Source: Acidobacteriaceae bacterium
Lineage (GTDB): Bacteria; Acidobacteriota; Terriglobia; Terriglobales; Acidobacteriaceae
Direction: 5' to 3'
DNA: 47,913 nucleotides
Assembly: GCA_027323885.1 (NCBI GenBank)
Contig: DAHVZT010000055.1
Location: forward strand, 1 to 47,913
Part shown: positions 33,818-41,710 of the stretch, in pieces
Numbering within the stretch: the stretch's first letter is position 1
Layout of the letters: each line of letters starts with the position of its first letter
Notes under the pieces: model-generated
Databases searched by the model: none
What the model was told of the DNA's origin: nothing
The model's input: only the letters and a program-made list of their open reading frames with translations
Made by a program: the position numbers and the translations under genes

Positions 33818-34351
33818 ATGATCAGCAAGCGTCGCCGTGTTCTGTTGAGTGCATGGGTGCCGGCTGCGGTATGCGCCGGCCTCATTCTCATGTCATCTTC
33901 CGATACGTTCTCGGCGGAAAATACCAGCTCGGTCCTTCGTCCATTTCTGGAAAGGATGATGGGACCGTTTGCCAACCCAACCTGGATCAAGCTGCTCTAC
34001 GATATTCGCAAAACCGGCCATTTTTTTGCCTATGGGTTCGTAAGCTGCGTATTTTTTCGCGCGTGGCGAATGACCTTCCGCCTAAGCCGTTCCTATTCCG
34101 CCGTGACCGCGTCTTTGCGAGCGGCCGCGGTTGCGCTGCTTTCCACGCTGGTCCTGTGCAGCGCGGATGAATTTCACCAAAGCTTTCTGCCCAAGCGGAC
34201 AGGCTCTCCATTCGACGTACTGCTGGACATGTGCGGCGCGGTCACATGCCACCTGATCATGTTCACCTTTGTCGGCAGCTTGTTGGAACTGACCAATACA
34301 ACGAGTCCGGAACTATATTCCGGGCGCAGGCGGGCACAGACACTGGAGTGA
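33818..34351 (+). CDS. VanZ-like family membrane protein
   Basis: A 177-residue membrane protein with four hydrophobic segments (about 8-27, 67-88, 98-118, 140-163). It has the VanZ signature: KTGHFFAYGFVSCVFFR, then SADEFHQSFLPKRTGSPFDVL and DMCGAVTCHLIM. VanZ-like proteins are named after the teicoplanin-resistance protein but most have no known resistance role. It starts 6 nt after guaB, which may simply be operon economy. The last 25 residues are basic and unlikely to be membrane-embedded. It converges on the PEP mutase family gene with an 18-nt gap. Confidence 0.88.
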   Translation: MISKRRRVLLSAWVPAAVCAGLILMSSSDTFSAENTSSVLRPFLERMMGPFANPTWIKLLYDIRKTGHFFAYGFVSCVFFRAWRMTFRLSRSYSAVTASLRAAAVALLSTLVLCSADEFHQSFLPKRTGSPFDVLLDMCGAVTCHLIMFTFVGSLLELTNTTSPELYSGRRRAQTLE

Positions 34352-34369
34352 CTCGCCCGCGCCGTCGAT

Positions 34370-35236
34370 TCAGCGCGCTTCCACGTGGGTTGTCCGCAAG
34401 GCGTCCCACTGGTCGGCGCCGAGCCGCTGGAAGATCTGGCTGGGGCTAAGAGTGTTGGGGAAATGCAGCGGTTGCGTCGATGTACGAACGGTCCGCAGCG
34501 CCGCATCATACGCGGAGATGGCCGCCGTCAGCAGCACGTCCGACAGCAGCACCATTCGATAGCCCAGGTCACCCACGTCACGCAATGAAAGCAAAGGAGT
34601 CTTGCCACCCAGCAGGATGTTCAGCACACATGGCCCATGCACGCGCTGCGGAATGTCCTCCAGTTCCTTGATTGAGACGGGCGCCTCCACCAGTGCCAGG
34701 TCGGCGCCGACGTCCAGAGCCGCGTTCGCTCTTCCCACCGCTTCCTCAAAACCCAACACGCCGTTTGAGTCCGTCCGCGCAATGATGACGAAATCCGGAC
34801 TTACCCGCGCGTTGACCGCGGCATGAATTTTGCTGACGTACTCCGCGCGCGGAATGACCTGCTTCTGGTCGAGGTGCCCACATTTCTTGGGAAATACCTG
34901 ATCTTCAATGTGTACTCCCGCCGCGCCCTGTCGTTCATACTCGTGGATCGTCCGCGTCATATTGAGTTCGTTTCCATAGCCCGTGTCCGCATCGGCAATA
35001 ATCGGGATGTTCACGGTTGCGGCCATCGCCGAGGCATTCGCCACCATTTCGGACATGGTCGCGAGTCCGTAGTCGGGCAGACCCAATCGGCTGGCGGAGG
35101 TACCCATACCCGTCATGTACAGCGCCGGGAAACCGGCCTGCTCGACCGCGTTGGCCGTCAGACAATCAAACGCGCCCGGTGCAACGATCAATTCACCGTC
35201 CAATAGAAGCTGACGAAGTCGACTCACTGGTTTCAT
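34370..35236 (-). CDS. Isocitrate lyase/PEP mutase superfamily enzyme
   Basis: A 288-residue alpha/beta barrel enzyme. Landmarks are PGAFDCLTANAVEQAGFPALY, the metal-binding ADADTGYGN (Asp82, Asp84), GVHIEDQ (Glu111) and the catalytic-loop motif KKCGH at 117-121 with Cys119, typical of the lyase branch (2-methylisocitrate lyase or oxaloacetate decarboxylase) rather than true PEP mutase. The C-terminal half has ALVEAPVSIKELEDIP. It could be PrpB, but no methylcitrate genes (prpC, prpD) adjoin, so I leave the symbol blank. GAGGA is 7-8 nt before ATG 35236. It is divergent from the MFS transporter gene, so a shared substrate is possible but unproven. Confidence 0.88.
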   Translation of the reverse strand: MKPVSRLRQLLLDGELIVAPGAFDCLTANAVEQAGFPALYMTGMGTSASRLGLPDYGLATMSEMVANASAMAATVNIPIIADADTGYGNELNMTRTIHEYERQGAAGVHIEDQVFPKKCGHLDQKQVIPRAEYVSKIHAAVNARVSPDFVIIARTDSNGVLGFEEAVGRANAALDVGADLALVEAPVSIKELEDIPQRVHGPCVLNILLGGKTPLLSLRDVGDLGYRMVLLSDVLLTAAISAYDAALRTVRTSTQPLHFPNTLSPSQIFQRLGADQWDALRTTHVEAR

Positions 35237-35529
35237 TCAAAATCCTCACTTGGCTAGTCTTGCAGTCTGATCTGCCGCTGCCTCGCTTGCGGCCCGCAGA
35301 AACTGGAAACAACCTGATATTCCGGAGCGAACGCTTTCGTTATTACCTACGTATAAAGGAATTTTCTGAAAAACCTCTGAAGATGCTCAATCGTGCGGAG
35401 GAACAGAACATCTCAAAGGAATTGCTGCATCAGTTTTTTGGGAATCGTTCCGTTCTGATTCTGTCAGACTCTCGTTCCTCGAAAAGGTATTGAAAATCGC
35501 CGCAGAAAGTTGTGGAGGAAAATGCATCT

Positions 35530-36744
35530 ATGCCGCGAATGCAATGGCTGACTGGCGCGACGGTGGTTCAAAAGAAGGCCCTCCTGACCACTTCGCTTGG
35601 CTGGATGCTGGACAGCATGGACATGATGCTGTTCTCACTCGTGCTGGTGGATTTGCAGCGCGATCTGCATATGAGCGCCTCCGTGAGCGGGCTTCTGATG
35701 TCGCTCGCGCTGGTGTCAGCCGCATTTGGGGGCATTTTCTTCGGCTGGTTCGCGGACAAGGTTGGCAGGACACACGCGCTCATCCTCAGCATGCTGATCT
35801 ATTCCATCTTCACCGCGTGCTGCGGATTGGCGCATACCGTTTTAGAGTTGGGAATTTTTCGGGTGCTGCTCGGATTGGGAATCGGCGGGGAATGGGCGGC
35901 AGGCGGCGCACTGGTGGCCGAGACGTGGCCCGATGAGCATCGCGGAAAAGCGATCGGTATTGCGCAGGCATCCTGGGCCTTGGGCTACGCGCTGGGCGCA
36001 GCCATTACGGCATTGATCCTTCCGCATTTCGGCTGGCGAGTCGTATTCTTCGTCGGCGTGCTCCCGGCCTTGGTCACGCTCTGGATTCGGAAATCTGTGG
36101 GAGAACCTGAGATCTGGAAGGCGAAGGCAGCCACCGTGCCGATACGCGCCATGTTCCAGGGCAATCTTGGCATCGCCACACTGGTGACCGCTTCCATGAA
36201 TGCCGCCTCGTTATTCGCATGGTGGGGATTGTTTACCTGGGTGCCAAGATTTCTTTCGCTTCCCGCGGCGCAGGGCGGTCGCGGGCTCAGCATCGTGCAG
36301 GCTTCCTCCTGGACCATCGTGATGCAGGCTGGGACATTCAGCGGATATCTCGCTTTCGGATATCTGGCCGACTACTTTGGCCGCAAGAAGACCTATATCG
36401 CATTCCTGCTCATCGCCGCTGTGCTGGTGCCGGTCTACGCCCATGCGCCCGGCAACACTTCTCTGCTGCTGCTGGGTCCTGTTGTAGGATTCTTCGGCAC
36501 CGGATTTTTCAGCGGCTTCAGCGTCATTGCCAGCGAGGCATTCCCTACCGCGATTCGAGGAACCGCGATGGGCATCGTATACAACCTGGGCCGGTTTTTG
36601 GGAGCGGGCTCCCCCTATATCATCGGATTCATCACAGACAAGAGCGGCATCGTGCTGGCGCTGTCGTCAATTTCTATCGCATTCGCTGCCGCGGCCCTGA
36701 TCGCAACCCGACTGACCGAAACGAAAGGACACGCACTCACTTGA
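35530..36744 (+). CDS. MFS transporter, sugar-acid or aromatic-acid:H+ symporter type
   Basis: A 404-residue protein with 12 predicted membrane helices. The first-loop signature is GWFADKVGRTHALIL, followed by the GLGIGGEWAAGGALVAE segment at helix 4-5 and a second loop GYLADYFGRKKTYIA. LGWMLDSMDMMLFSLVL in helix 1 has the Asp and Met typical of the aromatic-acid:H+ (AAHS) and sialate (NanT) transporter groups. ATG 35530 is preferred with GGAGGA 10 nt upstream; GTG 35512 would add six residues. It converges with uxaA, leaving 4 nt between stop codons, so it might carry galacturonate or a related acid; the family assignment alone does not decide this. Confidence 0.88.
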   Translation: MPRMQWLTGATVVQKKALLTTSLGWMLDSMDMMLFSLVLVDLQRDLHMSASVSGLLMSLALVSAAFGGIFFGWFADKVGRTHALILSMLIYSIFTACCGLAHTVLELGIFRVLLGLGIGGEWAAGGALVAETWPDEHRGKAIGIAQASWALGYALGAAITALILPHFGWRVVFFVGVLPALVTLWIRKSVGEPEIWKAKAATVPIRAMFQGNLGIATLVTASMNAASLFAWWGLFTWVPRFLSLPAAQGGRGLSIVQASSWTIVMQAGTFSGYLAFGYLADYFGRKKTYIAFLLIAAVLVPVYAHAPGNTSLLLLGPVVGFFGTGFFSGFSVIASEAFPTAIRGTAMGIVYNLGRFLGAGSPYIIGFITDKSGIVLALSSISIAFAAAALIATRLTETKGHALT

Positions 36745-36748
36745 TTCG

Positions 36749-38428
36749 CTAGAGCGAAATACCACGCTTCCAGGGAATGAAATCTTCCTGCCGATTGACT
36801 TCGGCTTTGGTATGTTTTTCTCCGCTGGCTACTTGAAGGATGTATTCCAGGATCTCCTCGCCCGACTGCTGGATTGTCTTCTCTCCCGTGATGATGGGAC
36901 CGCAATCGAAGTCAATGATGTCGGGCATTCGATTCGCGAGCGCAGAATTGGTCGACAGCTTGACGACGGGGGCGATCGGATTTCCCGTAGGCGTTCCCAG
37001 TCCGGTGGTGAAAAGGACGATATTGGCGCCCGCTCCAACCTGGCCGGTGACCGCTTCAACATCATTGCCCGGAGTGCAGAGCAGGCTGAGTCCAGGACGT
37101 GTGGCATATTCGGGATAGTCCAGCACATCGACCACGGGCGACGTGCCACCCTTCTTTACTGCTCCCGCGGATTTCATTGCGTCGGTTATGATGCCGTCCT
37201 TGATGTTGCCGGGCGAAGGATTGCTGTCGAAGCCGCTGCCGATCGCCGCGGCGCGTGCGGCGTAGGCCTGCATCAAGGAAAGATACCGATCCGCCAATTC
37301 CCTGGTTACACACCGGTCGATCAAGCTCTGCTCCACACCGCACAGTTCCGGAAACTCGGAAAGAATGGTTCGGCCGCCCAGCACCGCGATAAGGTCAGCG
37401 GTATGGCCGATCGCGGGGTTTGCGGTAATTCCCGAAAAACCGTCGGAGCCGCCACACTTCAGCCCGACAACAAGTTGCGACAGCGGAGCGGGCTTCCGGG
37501 TGGCTTGATTTGCCTGGATCAGTCCCAGGAAAGTTTCACGGATCGCGCGCGATACCATGTCGAATTCCAGCCCGCTCGCCTGCTGATCGAAAATCAGGAG
37601 CGGCTTGTTGAAGTGCGCATCGCGTTTGGCAATTTCCTCACGCAGCAGAGATATCTGTGCGTGCTGACAACCGAGGCTCAAGACCGTGGCGCCGGCCACG
37701 TTGGGATGCCGGATATACCCCGCTATCAATCCACACAGCAGTCGCGCATCTTCGCGGGTCCCCCCACAGCCGCCCTCATGGGTCAAAAACCGAATGCCAT
37801 CCACATTCGGAAAAAGTCTGTGCCCTTCCTGCGCAGCCGGTTCGAGTTCCGGAGCGAACCTTTGGATCTCCTCGATCCTGCCTTTTGTGTAAAGGTCAGC
37901 CAGCCGTGCAACCTGCCGTTGGTAAGCGTGGCCCGAAGCAAACCCCAGTCCGTACTCGAAGGCCTGCTGCAATGCGCGAATGTTGCGGTTCTCGCAGAAA
38001 ACGAGCGGAATTACCAACCAATAATTGCGAGTTCCCACTTGTTCGTCGCTGCGGTGATATCCCAGAAACATGCGATCCTGCCAGCGTGAAACATCGGGAG
38101 CCGTCCAGGAAAGAGAGGCTTCACGTGGGTGAGTTTCCGCAGCCTCATGACGCACATTGGATGTAGCAATCAATTCCCCGCGACGAATGGGCTGGGTCGC
38201 CTTCCCTACCAGTACTCCATACATGATGACAGGATCGCCTGCCTTCAAGTCTCGCAACGCGAATTTATGTTTGGCTGGAATGGGAGACGCAACCACACAG
38301 GGCTGCCCGCCGACGAGGACGGTTTCGCCCGCAGAAAGATTGCGAAGCGCCACCGCCACGTTGTCTGTTGCATCGAGCTGGAGCACTCTTCTATGGAGAA
38401 GTGGGAATGGATTCTGAGTTTCCTGCAT
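36749..38428 (-). CDS. uxaA: Altronate dehydratase
   Basis: UxaA removes water from D-altronate to give 2-keto-3-deoxygluconate in galacturonate breakdown. The 559-residue protein has the two-part layout: an N-terminal SAF domain (about 10-100; KHKFALRDLKAGDPVIMYG) and a large catalytic part with THEGGCGGTRED, LSLGCQHAQIS, GLKCGGSDGFSGITANPAIG, GGRTILSEFPELCGVE and the C-terminal FTTGLGTPTGNPIAPVVKLSTN. Conserved cysteines fit an iron centre. It is the last gene of a three-gene run on the minus strand (uxaC, GH28, uxaA) with a 26-nt gap behind GH28. uxaB, kdgK and kdgA are not in the window. Confidence 0.95.
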   Translation of the reverse strand: MQETQNPFPLLHRRVLQLDATDNVAVALRNLSAGETVLVGGQPCVVASPIPAKHKFALRDLKAGDPVIMYGVLVGKATQPIRRGELIATSNVRHEAAETHPREASLSWTAPDVSRWQDRMFLGYHRSDEQVGTRNYWLVIPLVFCENRNIRALQQAFEYGLGFASGHAYQRQVARLADLYTKGRIEEIQRFAPELEPAAQEGHRLFPNVDGIRFLTHEGGCGGTREDARLLCGLIAGYIRHPNVAGATVLSLGCQHAQISLLREEIAKRDAHFNKPLLIFDQQASGLEFDMVSRAIRETFLGLIQANQATRKPAPLSQLVVGLKCGGSDGFSGITANPAIGHTADLIAVLGGRTILSEFPELCGVEQSLIDRCVTRELADRYLSLMQAYAARAAAIGSGFDSNPSPGNIKDGIITDAMKSAGAVKKGGTSPVVDVLDYPEYATRPGLSLLCTPGNDVEAVTGQVGAGANIVLFTTGLGTPTGNPIAPVVKLSTNSALANRMPDIIDFDCGPIITGEKTIQQSGEEILEYILQVASGEKHTKAEVNRQEDFIPWKRGISL

Positions 38429-38454
38429 ACTCGGCCTTTACGGCTTCTCCTCGT

Positions 38455-40050
38455 CTACTTGATGGACACACAATCTTTCAGGTTGTGGAGTTCCATGACG
38501 TGGAAGTCCTCAACCTGATGCAAAGAAAAAACGGGTGCGATGATCCGTTTAGGAGTTTTGACGCGGAAGAACTCCGCTCCATCCACGTTCTGCATCCAGA
38601 AGACGGGGCGAGCGTCCTCGCCTTGCCAGCTCAGCTCGACATTGGACAGAGCGATATTTTTCACATTTCGTATAAAAAAGCCGCTTCCAGGCATGGCGCC
38701 GAACATCGACGGTTCCGGATATTTCTGTTCATCTTCTGGCGGTGCGACGGCACTCGTCCGGCCCGTGCCCTGTCCGCGATATTGCATATATAAATTCGCG
38801 AACTGGAGGTCTTCAATAGGATGACCCGTTATGCCGCTGATGAGCCCCGCGCCGCCATAGGTGGAACTGGAGTTGTAACTCGACACGTTGCTGACCAGTA
38901 TTCTTTTCAAGCTTCCTACCGGGACCCCTGCGGGTCCACGCATCCGGCTACCCAGCCTGAGGAACAGGGGCGTGTTCACGCAATCGCGCATGGTGATCCC
39001 TGTGATCGTTATATCTTCGAGCGTAGCGCCGTCCACGGTTTCCAGAGCAAATCCCCCGCAGCCTTCAAACACGCAGTTGGCAATGGTGATGTTCTTGAAT
39101 CCCCCATTGGACTCCGTACCGCACTTGATGCGGCCGGTGCGAGGTGTTTTCGAGTCAGCAGGCCAGCGCTTCCACGTGCCATCCAGCATCGAGCCTAATT
39201 CGTACGCGCCTGTCACATAACAGTTGGATATCGTGACATTCTCCGTGGCTCGCGCATGACCCAGGGCAAAGGAGCTTTTCAGACATATTCCATCGTCCCA
39301 TGGAGAGTTGACGCTGCAGTTGGAGATGCGCACATTGCGGCAGCAGTCGACGTCCATGCCATCGCGGTTCGTATCGATCTTCAGGTTGTCGATGGTCAGA
39401 TTGTCCACGCCGGTGGCCAGAATTCCGAAATGGCCACCCTGCAAAATGGAGAAGTCCCGCAAAATGACGTTGTGGCAATTCTTCAGCGCGATAGACTTGT
39501 TCCCCATGCCAGGAGTCTCGGCATGGGGCAATTCCTTTCCGCCGCGGCTCAGGCCTTTGCCCCAGATCAGCCCCGGACCCAGAATGGACACGTTCTGGAG
39601 GTCCTCTCCCCAGATAAGGCTGTTGTGCCAGTGATTGTGTCCGTAGTCCTGATAGTTCTCCCAAGGTTCATTGGATTCCGCAGCATCGTAATAGGCGCCT
39701 GTGGTGGACCCTCCATCTGGCACGCTGGCGGCCAGAATCGTCGCTCCCTGCTCCAGATAGAGCGCCACATTGCTCCTGAGGCGAATGGAAAAGCTGGCGT
39801 ACGTGCCTGCGGGGAACACGACGGTTCCTCCTCCGCTCTCGCTGGCCGCCTGGATCGCTCTGTTGATCGCGGTCTTATCGTTGGCGATTCCATTCCCTTT
39901 TGCGCCAAAGGTTCTTACGTCGTACAGCGTGCTCGTCAAGGAGCCATGCGTCTGCTGAGCCTGTGCACTTGCCGGGACAGCGTTCCCGGCAACAGTTCCG
40001 GCGAGCCCTCCACCGGCTATTTTGAAAAATTCCCTGCGGAAAATGTTCAT
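38455..40050 (-). CDS. GH28-family polygalacturonase-like enzyme with Tat signal
   Basis: A 531-residue right-handed beta-helix enzyme expected to cut pectic galacturonan outside the cytoplasm. The N-terminus NIFRREFFKIAGGGLAGTVA is a twin-arginine signal (RREFFK) with cleavage near ASAQA. YDVRTFGAKGNGIANDKTAI is the standard pectate-lyase/GH28 start. Active-site motifs: TNRDGMDVD (family NTDG), WDDGICLKS (family DD), RIKCGTESNGG (family RIK). The GHG motif is not found in its usual place, where ELGSMLDG stands, as in many bacterial members. Start ATG 40050 is chosen because of the Tat signal; the ribosome-binding site is poor. It sits between uxaC and uxaA, so its product, galacturonate, would feed those enzymes. 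Confidence 0.88.
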   Translation of the reverse strand: MNIFRREFFKIAGGGLAGTVAGNAVPASAQAQQTHGSLTSTLYDVRTFGAKGNGIANDKTAINRAIQAASESGGGTVVFPAGTYASFSIRLRSNVALYLEQGATILAASVPDGGSTTGAYYDAAESNEPWENYQDYGHNHWHNSLIWGEDLQNVSILGPGLIWGKGLSRGGKELPHAETPGMGNKSIALKNCHNVILRDFSILQGGHFGILATGVDNLTIDNLKIDTNRDGMDVDCCRNVRISNCSVNSPWDDGICLKSSFALGHARATENVTISNCYVTGAYELGSMLDGTWKRWPADSKTPRTGRIKCGTESNGGFKNITIANCVFEGCGGFALETVDGATLEDITITGITMRDCVNTPLFLRLGSRMRGPAGVPVGSLKRILVSNVSSYNSSSTYGGAGLISGITGHPIEDLQFANLYMQYRGQGTGRTSAVAPPEDEQKYPEPSMFGAMPGSGFFIRNVKNIALSNVELSWQGEDARPVFWMQNVDGAEFFRVKTPKRIIAPVFSLHQVEDFHVMELHNLKDCVSIK

Positions 40051-40070
40051 ATTTTTTTTGGGCCGTGTGA

Positions 40071-41477
40071 TTAGAGTTTGTAGGCGCGTTTCGCCAGGTT
40101 GTAAGTCAAATCGACGGCAACTTGCTGCGCATCCTCTTCGTCGAGCCGGTGCTCTGCAACGAGCCGCGCCAGATAGGCGCAATCCATTCGCCGCGCCATA
40201 TCGTGCCGACCCGGAATCGACAGAAACGCGCGAGTGTCGTCGTTGAATCCAACGGTGTTATAGAATCCCGCAGTTTCCGTGGTGCTTTCGCGAAAGCGCA
40301 TCATTCCCTCCGGACTGTCGAAAAACCACCAGGGCGGCCCCAGGCGCAACGCGGGATAATGGCCCGCAAGCGGGGCAAGTTCGCGACTGTAAGCCGACTC
40401 GTCGAGAGTGAACAGAATTACAATCAGGCCGGGCTCATTGCCGAAGCGGTTCAACATAGGCTGCAGCGCATGAACGTAATCCGTGGCGGTCGGAATGTCC
40501 GCCCCCATGTCTCGCCCAAACTTCTCGAAAACTGCCCGATTGTGATTTCTAAAACTTCCGGGATGGATCTGCATGGTCAGTCCATCTTCCACGCTCATGC
40601 GAGCCATTTCGGTCAGCATCTGTGCGCGAAACAAAGCACGCTCGTCCGGCGTGGAACTGGCTGCGCAGACCTTCTCATAGAGCCGCTCGGCCTCCCCTGG
40701 GGCAAGATCGGCGGTTGCCGCTGTGGGGTGCCCATGGTCCGTAGCCGTACAGCCAAGCGCCTTGAAGCGCTCGCGCGTTTTTTCCAGCGCGCGCAGATAG
40801 CCTTTCCACGTTCCCACGTCCTCTCCGGAGATTTCGCCCAGGCGAGCGAGATTATTCTGGAATCCCTCATAATCGGGATCAACCACCGCGTCGGGCCGAA
40901 AGGTTGGCAGAATGCGAGCCTTCCATTGGGAATCGCGAATCTTCCGATGATCGGCCAGGGTCTCCAATGGCGAGTTGGTGGTCGACAGCACTTCAATGTG
41001 GAAGCGGTCGTACAGGGCGCGAGGTCGAAACTCCGGCAATGCGAGTTTGGCCGAAATGGTTTCGTAGTAAGCGTCCGCATTCGCCTCAGACAGGCTCTCT
41101 GTCAGTCCGAACAGTTCCTGAAACGCGTAATCCAGCCACAGGCGTGTAGGCGTGCCGCGAAACAGATAGTAGTGGCTGGCGAAGAGCCGCCAGACCGCTT
41201 TCAGATCATGCGGATTTCTCCGGTCCAGCCCGAGCTTCTCCAGCGGAATTCCCTGGCTGTAGAGCATGCGATGCACGTAATGGTCCGGCAGGATAAACAA
41301 CTCTGCCGGATTCGGAAATGGAAGATTCTCGGCAAACCACTTCGCGTCCGTATGCCCGTGCGGACTCAGAATAGGCAGGCGCTCAATGGATCCATACAGG
41401 CGCTTCGCGATGGATCGCGTCACAGGTTCTGCGGGAAAAAGACGGTCTGGGTGCAGGAGGCTCAAGCCATGCTCCAT
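40071..41477 (-). CDS. uxaC: Glucuronate/galacturonate isomerase
   Basis: UxaC converts D-galacturonate to D-tagaturonate or D-glucuronate to D-fructuronate. The 468-residue protein begins HPDRLFPAEPVTRSIAKRLY and shows the amidohydrolase-like first metal motif LPILSPHGHTDAKWFAEN. Other conserved blocks are FILPDHYVHRMLYSQGI, FRGTPTRLWLDYAF, VLSTTNSPLETLADH, MQIHPGSFRNHN and the C-terminal TAGFYNTVGFNDDTRAFLSIP with ARR..C. The length is normal for the family. AAGG lies just before ATG 41477. It is the first gene of the pectin/galacturonate run; GH28 starts 20 nt downstream. Confidence 0.96.
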   Translation of the reverse strand: MEHGLSLLHPDRLFPAEPVTRSIAKRLYGSIERLPILSPHGHTDAKWFAENLPFPNPAELFILPDHYVHRMLYSQGIPLEKLGLDRRNPHDLKAVWRLFASHYYLFRGTPTRLWLDYAFQELFGLTESLSEANADAYYETISAKLALPEFRPRALYDRFHIEVLSTTNSPLETLADHRKIRDSQWKARILPTFRPDAVVDPDYEGFQNNLARLGEISGEDVGTWKGYLRALEKTRERFKALGCTATDHGHPTAATADLAPGEAERLYEKVCAASSTPDERALFRAQMLTEMARMSVEDGLTMQIHPGSFRNHNRAVFEKFGRDMGADIPTATDYVHALQPMLNRFGNEPGLIVILFTLDESAYSRELAPLAGHYPALRLGPPWWFFDSPEGMMRFRESTTETAGFYNTVGFNDDTRAFLSIPGRHDMARRMDCAYLARLVAEHRLDEEDAQQVAVDLTYNLAKRAYKL

Positions 41478-41710
41478 TCCTTAAGTATTATTCGCCAGGC
41501 GGGAGGGAATGCCGCAGCATCTCTCCCGGGGCAAAACAGTCGCGTCTCCAACTTAGAACTTTCTCCAGCCCTTTGTACATCCATTCCGCCGAGCAGGCCA
41601 ACCGGGACCGCCGAAACTAAAGAATAGTTGCGCAGAAGGGACTTGAACAACCATCCGCTCCTCCGATGGCTTCATGCGGTCGCAGCCGCGCCTGCGTTTA
41701 CACTCGACAC

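Noticed and set aside
36812-38089. Plus-strand frame opposite uxaA, and a similar one at 40122-41627 opposite uxaC
   Set aside because: Both lie wholly inside genes with strong family motifs.
41462-41650. 62-residue minus-strand frame just before uxaC
   Set aside because: TTG start without a binding site, no motif, overlaps the uxaC start.
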